64,000 bases of DNA from Galdieria sulphuraria (GCF_000341285.1 NW_005178473.1:236365-300364); one strand, 5' to 3'. Positions 44,690 through 55,599 are shown, counted from the first letter of the stretch. Made by a program: numbers and translations. Notes: generated by a model from the letters alone, not told the origin.

Positions 44690-47400
44690 CTATTTTCTGT
44701 AATCAGTCATCAATGAGCTTGTTACCTCCGTCACAATTTTCCAATAAACACGTATCAAGGTGATAATATTAATATACTGAGAATATTTCTTTAACGCCTT
44801 TGTAAACTCTTCCTTCACTCTTGCGCCCAAGTCTCCTAATTCAATTCCACAATAGTCAAAGCTATGGCCATATAGGTTGTCAGGATCCTCAGAATTCAAC
44901 TTGATATACAAATGCGGCAAACGAAATGGCACACCTGATATCTTGCATTTTACCAGGATACAGGAGTCCGTTTCACAGATATATACATCAAGACCCCTAC
45001 AAAAATGTTTCAAATTTTCACATTCTAGTTTTATAATCTCAACGGTATTTCCTATTACGATATAAGACAACTGTTACTTCCTCAATGCGATTCCACTTAC
45101 TGAAGCTATCTTCTGGAGCCTCGGGATGACTACGAGTTCCACTTATATCTGTATGCCGACCTCTTCTTCCTATTAGCCTTGAAAATCGCAGCAACTGTAA
45201 ATTTCTTTCCTTAAGCTTGGCTACGTTAGCATAAACACTGTCAACTATTGAAGATATCATATACCTTGTTCAAAAACAATTCAGCGTGTTCAGTGTTTCT
45301 TCTCAAGCTTGCTGTTGATATATCAAGTTGTTCCTTTGTCTTCAAAACAATGTCTTCTTCTCCTTGGGAATTCAACGACTCTTTTCCGGTTTTGCTCTTG
45401 GAGAACGTGTTCGATGTACTTCTTTCTATTTCAGAAGAGCTAACGGAATTCGATACAACAGGTTGGTCAATAATATCGGTCCTAACTGAAGGTGGTCTGG
45501 CACTTTTGATACCAGCACTTTGTGCTTCAAAATCTTCAGAACTTTGCTCTGGTGCACTTCGCTTCGCTCCTTTTGTTTTATTCCGAACTTTGTTTCTTTC
45601 CATTGTTCCACTGTTCTGTAAGGAATCATGAATAGTTGCTGAACGATGTGAACGAGCCGAGTACTGCGAATGTTGCGAAGGTTCTGTATCTGTATAAATA
45701 GCTCCATTAGAATTTATACGAGCGATAGAACTTTCGTTTGTTTGCGACCCTTCAAATGAGAAGCCTGGAGTAGACATACCACCAACACGAGTATTCGTTG
45801 TCGACGTTCTCGTATTAGTGTCTACTTGTGAATTCGTTTGTTCAAAGCGTTGTTGATTTATAATCGAAAACATGCCAGTCCGAGCACTACAGCTTGCATA
45901 GTTTAAGAAAACGTCAATAAACTTTACAAGCATTTCCAAATACGGAGACCCGACTTCGAAACGATTACTTCTCGTAGCAATAACTTCTCCCAATGCTCTC
46001 TCAATAACCGAACCAATCTCAAGCAAGAATTGGATTTCAGGTATTCCGACATCCACTTCTCTAATAATATCCAAACAATGTCTAAATTCTTCAATATAAC
46101 GCAGGAGAGTCTGATTCATGTGATAGTTCTAAATTCTTCTTATCAGAACGAAGCAAATAATTTGCCAAATAATTTACCTCTTTTTGGTGGAGGAGAACAT
46201 GACTCTGAGTTGGAATTCGATCCGATGTTGCATGATTAATATTGTTCGGAGTTATCCTTGACATATAAGGAGAAGGCTTTTGCCCGGAAGTAACTCCATG
46301 CATTGCGAAACGCAACTGATCCTGATTTTGTGGATATGGATCAAGGCTATATAGAGAGGAAGTGTTTGCAGTTATCGTGGAGTTCTGGGGCTGAGGAGAA
46401 CTAAAGTTTCTCAAGTCCTGCAAAAAAGATAAGAAAATGAAAGTACAAATAAAAATTACAATACCGCAAGATTGAAGTTGGAGTAGCCCATTTGCTGTTG
46501 ATTTTCGTTTCTTGCTCCACTAAACTGTGACGAAGCTTCACCTGCACCTCTGGTGGAAGAACCTGCCTTCCACAAATTGCGATACAAATCGGGACGGGAA
46601 GGAGTGCCATCCAATCTTTCTTCAACTCGTTCTCTGGAATAGCCAGAAGATAAGAAACCACTATGAAAGTCAAGTTCTTGCTTCGAACGCGGACCCATTT
46701 GTGCGGGACCGCCTTCTCGAACAAAAGGTTTTCTTCCCAAGGGTTTCACACAATTGTTATTGACTCCAGGAGCAAAGTTATCCAAGTTTGCATTCCTATA
46801 GCTAGCTGCTCTATTGTAGGCTGCATTCTTTTGCGAAAAATTGACAGATGACTGGTGAGCTTCGGAGCTCTGTTTCAACGCTGCTGCAACATTTGAATAC
46901 GGCTGTACAACATCTTCTTGTTGAGTTACGAATCCTGATTTCAAGGTACGATGAAGGCTCTCTCCACCACGTTCTTGACTACGATCACTTTTTCTTGGCG
47001 CAAAAGTATTAAACTCTCTGTTTGTACGAATGTTCGGTCCTTCTTCGGAAATATAACATTCTTGTCCATAAAAATTGAGCAAAGGAAGAACGCAGATACT
47101 TTATACCGTACCTGTAGATCCGTCAGCAAAGTTTCTTTGCAAAGTCGACAAGTCCACAGTTGGCTGTTCAAGTGTTAAATAATTTCCACTCCTTCTCTGC
47201 GTCTGTAGTACTGGTGGTGTGTTTGAAGAAAACTTTCCTGTAGAACCATCTCTCGGCTTTCGAACACCAGCCCATTCAACTCCTTCCACTCGTTCCTTTC
47301 TCGAGAGAGAACCCGGAGCTCTTCGGAGAGGGCTACGAATATCTCCATAACTTGAGTGAGTAAACTGTCCTGAACCACTGACTGGGTATTGGCTCGCCAT
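44690..47400 (-). CDS. MED15: MED15-like Mediator tail subunit, tentative
   Basis: Six exons: 47112-47400, 46465-47060, 46178-46417, 45265-46128, 45101-45215, 44690-45051; introns of 51, 47, 49, 49 and 49 nt close in phase; 821 residues. Most of the chain is low-complexity Ser/Asn/Gln/Arg sequence. The C-terminal about 150 residues form an ordered block: CILVKCKISGVPFRLPHLY, then a region of short strands and helices ending VKEEFTKALKKYSQ and VYWKIVTEV. This order resembles the C-terminal domain of plant and animal MED15, where a short strand pair (cysteine-lysine, V-P) precedes an R-F-x-x-x-L helix. No KIX domain was recognised at the N-terminus. The exon model is solid; the family name is a suggestion. 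Confidence 0.5.
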
Positions 47401-47517
47401 AAGAAAAAAGAAGCAGTCTGTTAAGAAACTTTATGAAGCACATTCAAGGAGACTACCCATGGTTTTCATCCACTTGTCTAAGATTTTCCAACAGATTGAA
47501 TCAGATTCTGGAAATAA

Positions 47518-48519
47518 TTATGCGAATTGTTCTTTAGAGTTGGTTTCAAGTGTTTTGGATGAGTCTATCAAGTGAGCAAGAACAGCAAAGTTTCTCTTAA
47601 GTATTTCGATGACAGTAGTCTCCTGGTCAACATCTATCATTGAAGCCAAGTTACTTGATCTATTATTGATTTCGGACATCACTTCAGAACAGTCTCTTTT
47701 CACGTATTGAGAAACAGACTTGAAAAGAAGAAGAAATATTTTGCTGCTACTAAAGAAATTTTCACCAAGTATGTCTATTAAAATGTCTGAACAACCAAAT
47801 ATTCCCGTCTTCCGTAGTGGAACAATAAAAATAGGACGTTGAAAGTCACCAAGTCGAAAGCAGTATTCACGTTCCCTTCTTTGTATACCAAACAAGAAGT
47901 CGAGTAACACTAAATGTACCCAGTTTTCTTTCTGTGCGATGGCATATGACGACTTATTTTTGAACCAAGTGGAAGGTTGTTGGGAAGGCTTCTCCAAGAA
48001 CTGTAAGCATTCAACAGCTTCATATGATCTTAATAGAAAAGGAATGGCAACAGTCTTGTTTCTCTCGCCATCTATAAGCAGCCTTCTACCCAACAATTTT
48101 CGCAAAGAAGTAATCATACGATTTTTCCTTGCAACTCGATATAGAGTGCCTTGCTTAACATAGACTGGAGTTTCTCTCATTAGGATCACGTTTTCAGTGT
48201 ACAACTTCTCAGCTATAACTGAGATGAGAAAGCTAGACAACGCTACGTCGCAGATACTTCTCTCCAGCGGCACTAGCCAGCCCAACTTCAATCCTATGTT
48301 TTCGAGTCTTCCAGTAACTGTATCGTTTTCCAACCACTCAACTAGTATTTGGCTACAACCGCTCACTCCAGACTTTGAAACATTGTTGCCAAACTCATCT
48401 TGAACAGCAATAATGTTATGTATCTCTAATAGTTGCGCACAATACACAATAACCGAAAATCTTAGTGACATAGTTACGAGCACCATAAATAAAAAAGGAT
48501 GCTTCACTATGTGAAACAT
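47518..48519 (-). CDS. Unrecognised protein with hydrophobic N-terminus
   Basis: A 333-residue frame starting at an ATG; residues 8-28 (PFLFMVLVTMSLRFSVIVYC) would form a signal peptide or anchor. The body has WLVPLERS, RKLLGRRLLIDGE, HLVLLDFLFGIQRRER and RPIFIVPLRKTGIFG; the last part is faintly like lipid-kinase or HipA-like catalytic cores (L-x-D-x-L-x-G-N-x-D-R-H) but the catalytic residues are not there. An alternative model removes the hydrophobic stretch: a 58-nt intron ending at the ACTATTAG near 48420 joins an upstream frame (to about 48649), but that frame has no ATG. Function unknown. Confidence 0.5.
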   Translation of the reverse strand: MFHIVKHPFLFMVLVTMSLRFSVIVYCAQLLEIHNIIAVQDEFGNNVSKSGVSGCSQILVEWLENDTVTGRLENIGLKLGWLVPLERSICDVALSSFLISVIAEKLYTENVILMRETPVYVKQGTLYRVARKNRMITSLRKLLGRRLLIDGERNKTVAIPFLLRSYEAVECLQFLEKPSQQPSTWFKNKSSYAIAQKENWVHLVLLDFLFGIQRREREYCFRLGDFQRPIFIVPLRKTGIFGCSDILIDILGENFFSSSKIFLLLFKSVSQYVKRDCSEVMSEINNRSSNLASMIDVDQETTVIEILKRNFAVLAHLIDSSKTLETNSKEQFA

Positions 48520-48702
48520 GACAAATCTCTAAACCGTTTAAACTATTTATATTGAGCCAGTTCAAATTATCGTATCTGCTTCTCTCAGAAAGACTCTGTG
48601 AGATGCTCTCCTCCGCATCAACTGCAAGTCCGCATGGCTCCCATGACAAGTGTGTTAAAAGAATTTTTTGAAATTATACTTTTATTATTCAGGTATAGCA
48701 AA

Positions 48703-50085
48703 CTAACAAGGCACTGTTTGATATTCTTCACTCTCTTGCGAAATGAAACTGTTCGTTATTGATTCACTGCTTCCGAAACAATTTCCATCGTTAGCCTCTA
48801 TCTTTGGAACTTTCTTCTCTTGTGTTGATTCTGTACAGGGTTTGTTATTTCCACTTGAAAGTGTCACGCACTCGTTCGCACGAACTAAGGAAGCTCTGCT
48901 CCTTTGAGTATTTTTCAATGCGACTGAAGGAGCTAAATCACCACATGAATCAAGTTCATTCAACGAAAATCCAAGCCATTGCCAAACTTGCAATTTATAT
49001 TCGTTTCCTTCAAGCAATAAAAATTGGTGAACCTTCTCAAACTCCTTATAGGCTACATTTACTTTCCAATCAACAACGGATAGAAACGACTGTTGTTCTT
49101 TCCCAAAATGGAATGCGGGGCCCATCAAATCTTCTAAATCTCTACGAATGCGACCAGTAAACTCTTCTGACAAGAAAACGACAAAGTAAGCACAGACAGC
49201 CAGAACTCGCTCCCACTTTTGTGGTCTAGTGCAATCGTGCAAACTTAATAGCTGACCATCAGATACTAGATATTTCTTAACCATTATGAGAAAAAGAACA
49301 TATTCATCTGCGTTGAACTCGATAAAGTTACACATCAACGTAAGCCACTTATCTAACGTGGTGAGAGAAAGACAAGTACTCCTTTGAACGATCATGGAGA
49401 TAATATGTTTCACTCTGGATATTACCATATAAGACTTCTGAGAAGGTACCGAGTCCGCTCCAAGGCTTCGAGCTGACTCCCAACTTTCGTGCCAGTTTCC
49501 TTGCCTAAGTGGCGACTTGTACCTGGACACTGGGGACGGTGCGGGAAAACTAAGTGCTTTATGATTTTCCGAAATTACATTCTCCCAGGAACGCGATAAT
49601 TCGTCTTCATTCAATTCTGTCTTCCTTCTCTTCAGCACGGGATCACGAGAACTAATTTCCGAAACTTCGTCTTGAAGTCGAGAGGTACATTGTGGCTGAA
49701 AAAATTCTCGCTGCTTTATACTGGCACTACTTTCATAGACATTGTCGTTAAATGGAGCAACTGAGTTTGCTTCGGCACATCTCTTCCCACTGGGAGGCTT
49801 CTTTCGAAACAACGGACAAAAGGTGCCAGAAGATGGAGACCTTAGGGTAAGCTGGCTACCAAGCAATTCGAATACAGCATCTTGTGAAAACTTGACGTGT
49901 CTATGTGAGGAAGAATGAAGCCCTTCAAAGCTTCCTTCTACTCTGTTAGCTTCCTCCCCAAGCTCCGGAACAACTTGCTCAGATTCCATAATCAACGGTG
50001 ATTTTTGGCATGGCTGGGTTTTTGTGGTGATCACATCTAATTGAGGGTGCGTTCCTTTATTGACAACAACAGCTGTTTCACTCAC
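48703..50085 (-). CDS. Cyclin-fold protein
   Basis: Intronless, 460 residues. The first 200 are Ser/Pro-rich and disordered, with a basic KRRKTE patch. Residues about 225-350 look like one cyclin box: VKHIISMIVQRST, then EYVLFLIMVKKYL, KWERVLAVCAYFVVFLSEEF and FLSVVDWKVNVAYKEFEKVHQFLL, the helix pattern seen in Pho80-type and CDK5-activator-type cyclins. The C-terminal tail is polar. The ATG overlaps the stop codon of the upstream Bax-inhibitor gene by four bases (ATGA); the next in-frame Met (residue 33) would separate them. CDK partner and cell-cycle role cannot be read. Confidence 0.6.
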   Translation of the reverse strand: MSETAVVVNKGTHPQLDVITTKTQPCQKSPLIMESEQVVPELGEEANRVEGSFEGLHSSSHRHVKFSQDAVFELLGSQLTLRSPSSGTFCPLFRKKPPSGKRCAEANSVAPFNDNVYESSASIKQREFFQPQCTSRLQDEVSEISSRDPVLKRRKTELNEDELSRSWENVISENHKALSFPAPSPVSRYKSPLRQGNWHESWESARSLGADSVPSQKSYMVISRVKHIISMIVQRSTCLSLTTLDKWLTLMCNFIEFNADEYVLFLIMVKKYLVSDGQLLSLHDCTRPQKWERVLAVCAYFVVFLSEEFTGRIRRDLEDLMGPAFHFGKEQQSFLSVVDWKVNVAYKEFEKVHQFLLLEGNEYKLQVWQWLGFSLNELDSCGDLAPSVALKNTQRSRASLVRANECVTLSSGNNKPCTESTQEKKVPKIEANDGNCFGSSESITNSFISQESEEYQTVPC

Positions 50086-50783
50086 TCATGTTTACGTCTC
50101 TCTTTTTCTTCATTCTTTTGGAAATTTTTCATGAGTATGATAAGAATACGAACAAATATTGCTAAAACGTCAAAGAATAACATAACTGCATCTGTCACGA
50201 CATCAGAACTACCGTGATATGCTTTCTCGATTATCAGTTGGGTGTCATATAAAACATATCCAGTAAAGACAAAGAGGCCCACATACAACTGAACAAATTG
50301 TTCAACTTTCAGAGAGACCAAGAAGGACAATAAGGAAAACCATACAAGTACAGAAAGCGATGAAGAAAGAAATCCCCCAAGAAACAGGTAGCTTTTGCGC
50401 TCGGCAACAATAGCCGCTCCACTAAAACATAGAAAGACTACTGCAGTACCCGAAACCGCAGTAAGAAAGATACTGGGATCTGTTTCGAGAGCCACTTCAA
50501 TGAGAGGACCCATTTCACACCCTATAGCAGTACACAAAGAATAGAGGAGGTATTTTCGAGTCTTCTCTGTCTGGGGGTTCCGCGGGTAAAAGACGTTTAG
50601 TAAGGTGAGAAGGGGCACCAAAAGTTGAGGAACTGTCGAATACCCAATTGAAAAGTAGAGGTGCATTGATAAGCCAACAGACATGAAAAGTATGGAAACT
50701 AAAAGTGTCCAGTAAACTTGCGTCAAATGACTTCTAACAGAGGGTGGAAACTTGCTTGAAAAACTTTGTGAGGTCAGCACCAT
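50082..50783 (-). CDS. BI-1: Bax inhibitor-1 (TMBIM6-type) membrane protein
   Basis: ER membrane protein that dampens stress-induced cell death and leaks Ca2+. Intronless, 233 residues, normal length. Seven hydrophobic spans are visible, beginning VYWTLLVSILFMSVGLSMHLY. Family signatures: GYVLYDTQLIIEKA before the last span and the paired acidic residues around it, with a basic C-terminus (KNEEKERRKHE) as in BI-1. Start ATG at 50783. Its stop codon overlaps the next gene's ATG on the same strand. Confidence 0.9.
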   Translation of the reverse strand: MVLTSQSFSSKFPPSVRSHLTQVYWTLLVSILFMSVGLSMHLYFSIGYSTVPQLLVPLLTLLNVFYPRNPQTEKTRKYLLYSLCTAIGCEMGPLIEVALETDPSIFLTAVSGTAVVFLCFSGAAIVAERKSYLFLGGFLSSSLSVLVWFSLLSFLVSLKVEQFVQLYVGLFVFTGYVLYDTQLIIEKAYHGSSDVVTDAVMLFFDVLAIFVRILIILMKNFQKNEEKERRKHE

Positions 50784-51085
50784 TATTTGGATTGAAAATT
50801 CGATAAAGAATCAATTGAAAAATCTGAAATGCGTCATTACAGTTATTTGGGATTTTCACGTAACAAATAGAACAACTTTTTGAATACAAACGTGGCTTTT
50901 CTTTCATGATGACGATATCTGTTACGAGTTGTTATTATCAGCAGATAGTTTGGAAGATACCATGGTTACTAAAAGAGTCATCTTGATAATTACGTATTAA
51001 AATGTTCAGTTGACCATATGGATGAATCATTACAATCTTGGGAAATATAAATATCCTTCATCATAATATAATTCTAAAGCAATTT
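50784..51085. other. Intergenic region
   Basis: About 300 nt, AT-rich, between the BI-1 start and the NOP9 stop (both minus strand). No feature seen beyond a likely promoter. Confidence 0.45.
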
Positions 51086-53194
51086 TCAAGTTGACACATT
51101 TCTAATACATTCTAATATCAATTCTAGTTGTGTGCTGCTGTCTTCAGACTTATCTTCGTTGTTTTTCACAGCTCGATGGTCCTTTCTGTCCCCAGAGAAA
51201 TCCCTTTTGTACTTCATTTTCGCTTGCATATCTGGATTGGAGATTGGATAATTTTCATATTCTGAAATATCGGCGTCCAAAATGTCTTTGAATAAACGTT
51301 TCCTATTCTCAATTGTAGTTTCCTTTTGACTCCATTGTTCTTGACGTCTAACGAACTCGTTTACTTTCAAGCGAGTCAAAGTTTGGTTTCCGTACGGAAA
51401 GTAAGCCAGCCATAAACGAGTTGCAGCAAGTTCTTGAACAAGCTTTCTTTTCCCCTTCACATCAATCACGGTGAACATTTTCAAAAGAACATGAAAGCCA
51501 TTACAATTTTTCGCTAAAATAGAATAAACGCCAGTGAACTTATCGATGAATCTATTCAAGAGGGAGAAATTTCCACATGAAGATAAAAAACTTTCGACTG
51601 CACGTGAGCCTGAAGGATCTAGAGCAATGAAAAGCAACTGAGCCTTTTCAAATCGGACAAATGACTCTTCCACAAGCTGTCGCCCTGATGCGGAATACTT
51701 AAGAAAGTGTTGTATGAGCAACGAACCAACTGGTGAGCACTTGGGCACCTTTTTTTGGAGCTCATCCAAAGTGTTGTTTTGTGATATTTCGAAATTTCCA
51801 GGAATCTGCTCAGCTATATGCATAAAATTCGCTCTAGTTGTTTCTGTGGGATACAAAAGGTTTCTCACCAACTCACAACTAGTTTTTCCAGCACAATTCA
51901 ATGCCTTTGCGACTTTTCTCACATAAGTCTTTTGAGCTCCAACCTCACAGGATACCAAACCTTCCGCCAAGGCTGCGAGGATTCCAAAATGTCCAATGGA
52001 TACAAGGTCATCAATATGTGGCTCCAACTTGTCATAAATATCCAAAACTTTCGGAATGTCTTTCTGTTTTCTTATAATTTGTTGTAAAACATGATTACCG
52101 TATTTGTCATTTAGCAGATAAGGAATCTGATTTCGAAGATGATTATCAAACAGCTCTTGGAATAAATCATACTCTAAGATATAAAAAAAGGCTTGTAGTA
52201 AATGACTAGTTACTGCATGGCATGCCATCTTAAGAAAATTGTTCTTCTTAGTGCCTTTCCTATTTGCAATCAAACTAAAAAGTTGATGCAAGAAACACGA
52301 CTGTCTAGTTGGCACTAATAGTTTGGAAAACAAAAGAGATTGAAGTACCAAAGACGCGTAAACATCGGACAGATGTGTAATATGCGCAATTTTCTGATAC
52401 AAGTTGTCTACAGTGTCCCAGAAGCATTCTACTAGAGAAGCAAAATATCTGTTTACATTTTCCAAACGTTGGACACCTCTTAGAATCTCATTTTCGTCAA
52501 CAACGCTCCCCTCTTTCATAAAACCCACAGCACCTAAAAGAAAACTTCGTAGGACGTGACTTGCATTACAGTTACAAAGGATAGTCATAAAGTGCGAAGA
52601 ATCCGAACATATACTTTTAACGAATTCTTTCCAAAACTTATCAAGCCCTGCAAGTTTTTCGTTTCGAGACAAATCCGGCTCAATCTGTTTGGTCGGGTTT
52701 CCAATTTGGTGACAGAGAAAAAGACAACGAATAATCAACTGTTCAAAAATTCTGCTTCCAGCTTTGTTGAATAGTATAGAATGGATGTTTTCTGTGACAA
52801 CAAAACAACGTCGAGACAATAAAAGAGAAAAGTCTTCCAAGTTGAACTGAGTTAGTATCGTTTCCCAAATCTGAGCTGTCCTAATATCACAGAGGCAAGA
52901 TAGCTCTTTTCCACTTATTTCCATGAAGAACCTTTTTTTGAGTAACTTAAGGTTGTCGTCAATATCATCTTCTTCAGCAACTGTAGCTGTAAAACTAGAG
53001 TTGTTGGGTAATGAAAACATCCGTTTCTCTTGTTTCTCCAGCTCCACCAGAAATAGGCTGTGCAGCTCAAATAGGTATTGCAGCGAGTTCTCACTTAGTA
53101 CAGAAAACGAGTTGATACTATCTGCTCTATCACTATTCTTTTTTGAAGGTTTTGTTCGCCTAGAGGACTGAAGGTTGGAGTGGCGCATTTTCAT
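51086..53194 (-). CDS. NOP9: NOP9-like Pumilio-repeat ribosome-biogenesis factor
   Basis: Intronless, 702 residues. Degenerate Pumilio repeats run through the chain: SHFMTILCNCNASHVLRSF, LLNDKYGNHVLQQIIRKQ, DPSGSRAVESFL, LAKNCNGFHVLLKMF and FPYGNQTLTRLK. The spacing and the KYGNHVLQ and PSGSRA repeats match NOP9, which binds 18S pre-rRNA near the site D region and keeps the NOB1 nuclease back. The N-terminal basic stretch (RRTKPSKKNS) and Lys-rich C-terminus fit nucleolar location. The start (MKMRHSN) is 56 nt from the divergent small gene. Other Puf-like proteins such as PUM3 are less likely. Confidence 0.82.
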   Translation of the reverse strand: MKMRHSNLQSSRRTKPSKKNSDRADSINSFSVLSENSLQYLFELHSLFLVELEKQEKRMFSLPNNSSFTATVAEEDDIDDNLKLLKKRFFMEISGKELSCLCDIRTAQIWETILTQFNLEDFSLLLSRRCFVVTENIHSILFNKAGSRIFEQLIIRCLFLCHQIGNPTKQIEPDLSRNEKLAGLDKFWKEFVKSICSDSSHFMTILCNCNASHVLRSFLLGAVGFMKEGSVVDENEILRGVQRLENVNRYFASLVECFWDTVDNLYQKIAHITHLSDVYASLVLQSLLFSKLLVPTRQSCFLHQLFSLIANRKGTKKNNFLKMACHAVTSHLLQAFFYILEYDLFQELFDNHLRNQIPYLLNDKYGNHVLQQIIRKQKDIPKVLDIYDKLEPHIDDLVSIGHFGILAALAEGLVSCEVGAQKTYVRKVAKALNCAGKTSCELVRNLLYPTETTRANFMHIAEQIPGNFEISQNNTLDELQKKVPKCSPVGSLLIQHFLKYSASGRQLVEESFVRFEKAQLLFIALDPSGSRAVESFLSSCGNFSLLNRFIDKFTGVYSILAKNCNGFHVLLKMFTVIDVKGKRKLVQELAATRLWLAYFPYGNQTLTRLKVNEFVRRQEQWSQKETTIENRKRLFKDILDADISEYENYPISNPDMQAKMKYKRDFSGDRKDHRAVKNNEDKSEDSSTQLELILECIRNVST

Positions 53195-53250
53195 CGTCCA
53201 ATAAATCTAAGTTGAAAATGATATTATTCTCGTGTTCTTAGACAGTTGGC

Positions 53251-53623
53251 ATGCCGAGAGCCGTTTTTCGAGGAAGGATCCGAAAAAGTAAGCACTATTT
53301 CTTGTAAACGCTAAATTCATCAAAATTGAACGTTTGGAAAGGAAAAAGTAAACCAAACGGAAACTTCAAGCGAAGAGGAACCTTAAAGAGGGAAAAGCGA
53401 GGAAAGACTCAAGAGCAGTTAGACGCAGAAATAATGCTTTATCAGGCTGAGAAAGAAGGGAGAGACAAGGAGGAAGTCAAGCTTGAAATCGAGAAAATGA
53501 AACGAGAACGAGAGAAAGCAAAACTAGATGAGGAGATGGTACTGTGTGCTGTTTTAACCTTTCCAATCAATTTAAGTATTTTCCCAGGACGAATACTTTA
53601 AGAAACGTGAAACGGACGTCTGA
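53251..53623 (+). CDS. Small basic protein with UAP56-binding-type motifs
   Basis: Exons 53251-53287, 53342-53538 and 53588-53623; introns of 54 and 49 nt; 89 residues. Very basic N-terminus (MPRAVFRGRIRKRKSKPNG), then TQEQLDAEIMLYQAE and, across the last intron, LDEEMDEYFKKRE at the C-terminus. These match the L-D-x-x-L/M-D-x-Y-x motif that mRNA-export adaptors (ALYREF, CHTOP, UIF) use to bind the helicase UAP56/DDX39. Two such motifs in a tiny chain with no RRM suggest a mini adaptor. Without the last intron the motif is lost. Function is inferred from the motifs. Confidence 0.7.
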
Positions 53624-53790
53624 AGTTGTTGTTTGCACGTAGTTTTTCAAACGAATGAAAGTTCCAACTGTTCTGTTGTGGATATTTCCTACCAAACGGC
53701 GACCTATTATCAAGGTCCCAACTCTTTGCTCCACGTATACTCTTTCAACGTTATTATAGCAGCGTATGGTTCGAAAAGGGTGATTGTTAA

Positions 53791-55542
53791 CTACTTCTTT
53801 GAAAGAAGCTCGGGTTCCTTCCCATATGCTTTGCTTGTTGTGCGAACTGCACCCAATTCTAGCAGTTCCTCCCAAGTTAGTATTTTCTCGCGTTCTATCC
53901 CTCTACGTTGTCCTCTTTTTCGTTCTTCTTCGTCGATTCTTTTCCAACCTTTGAAGTCTACAAAGGCAACGTTTCTGGATAGGAGCAAGGTCAGCATATC
54001 TTCTTTGGAGGCGACTTCACACCGTTTAGTCTTCAGTTTTGACAAAAAATCGTCGACAACAGCCTTTACAGTTTCTTCAGCATCCCACTTGTTTGAACCA
54101 ATAATTCCTGTCGGTCCCCGTTTCAGCCAACCAACTACGTATAATCCGGTTTCATAGGATGCTGGTTCCTCACATGAGTTCAAACTCTCTTCAACCCTGC
54201 TTACAACACGACCCAATTTGTTCGGAACAACTCCAGCTTTTTCGTCAAAAGGAACTCCTTCAAAAGATTTGCCTTTGTAACCTATGCTTCTAAACGCTAA
54301 CTCACACTGTTGTTTCCAGTTAACGTCGCCAACTGAATCTTCCAACAAAACAGCTTTCTGCTTTCCACTTGAACCTGTAAGACGGTTTCGTCTCAACTCA
54401 GTAAAACGTAATGCTTTTCCAAACGCATAGTCAAGTTCAGAGTTCTCGTCGAGACTTTGAAAAGATATGGGAGTCCATAGAAATCGTAAATGTAGTTTTC
54501 TCGAGAAAACTTCTTGTTGCGAGACGCTCCTCTCAGCAAAACACTTCGTTAACAAGTCGTAACAACGCCTGGTAGTTCTAGAAGTGTTGAGTTCCTCTCT
54601 ATCTACGTCCGATATAACAAGCTAAAATAAGATATTAAACTAAGAAAGCGATTCAATGATAGTCGCTTAAAACAAACCTCTTGCGTTTCGAAACAGGGCT
54701 GAAGACTTTTGACCGAAAACAGACATTCACGAAGTTCTTTCGCAGTCCAGGATGCCTGAACTGGACCTCTTCTCCCGATAACGTGAATATTTTGTACAGA
54801 GCTATTCGCTAGACATTCCTTTTTTTCTTTCAAACTATTACTTAGGTCACTAGATGATGACATACCAGAGCTATGGAGGAGATGTCTGTCGTCCGGAGGG
54901 ATTCTACCTGCTTTCCTATTATCCTAGCTAAGTCAAGTGCGACATTACCTTGACCAATGATAACGACGTCTTTTGTAGAAGCAAAGTCAAACCAGAGCTG
55001 AGAATAGTCCGGATGTCCACAATACCAAGCAACGAAATCTCTTGCGGAGTAAATTCCTGAGAGAGTATTCTGCAGAATATAAAAATACAGCCAATAAACA
55101 CAATTACACCTACCTCTCCAGGAATTCCAAGTTTGCGCTCTTCTTGACAACCTGCAGCCAGAATTACTGCGTCATACAAGTTCTTCAGTTCAGAAACCAA
55201 AACATCTTTGCCAATTTCGACATTTCCAAAAAAACGCACTTGAGGGTGGGAGAGAAGGTCTTGAAATTTTACCTCGACTTTTCTAACTTCTGGATGATCC
55301 GGTGCTACTCCATACCGTAAAAGTCCGAAAGGAGTGGGAAGTCGCTCCAGAACATCTATCACAAGTCTATTTGAAATAAAAGGGTTCGCTGCTTGAAATC
55401 GTAATAGGCACTCAGTGGTATACATTGCAGCAGGACCACTACCAACTACACAAGTTCGAAACTCTGAGGCTGCTGTATTCGCATATCTACACATGGGTCT
55501 GCATACTCGTTTTAAATGTCGCCAAACATGTCGATTTAACAT
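53791..55542 (-). CDS. FDXR: NADPH:adrenodoxin oxidoreductase, mitochondrial
   Basis: Flavoprotein passing electrons from NADPH to mitochondrial ferredoxin for Fe-S and heme A synthesis. Four exons: 55114-55542, 54866-55069, 54678-54818, 53791-54621; introns of 44, 47 and 56 nt close in phase; 534 residues. The start MLNRHVWRHLKRVCRPMCRY is a good presequence. Motifs: CVVGSGPAAMYTTECLL (FAD), PTPFGLLRYGVAPDH, VILAAGCQEER, DVVIIGQGNVALDLAR (NADP), VIGRRGPVQASWTAKELRE, and YVVGWLKRGPTGIIGSNK at the C-terminal FAD contact. Length is slightly above the yeast ARH1 norm because of a Lys/Arg-rich tail. Divergent from the next gene with 57 nt between starts. Confidence 0.95.
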
Positions 55543-55599
55543 TTCTCCGAATTGGCGAATTCATTTTCAGTAGTTGAACAGCACTTTTGGGTTATATAG

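Noticed and set aside
53633-54157. Plus-strand 174-codon open frame
   Set aside because: It is the antisense shadow of the adrenodoxin reductase C-terminal exon.
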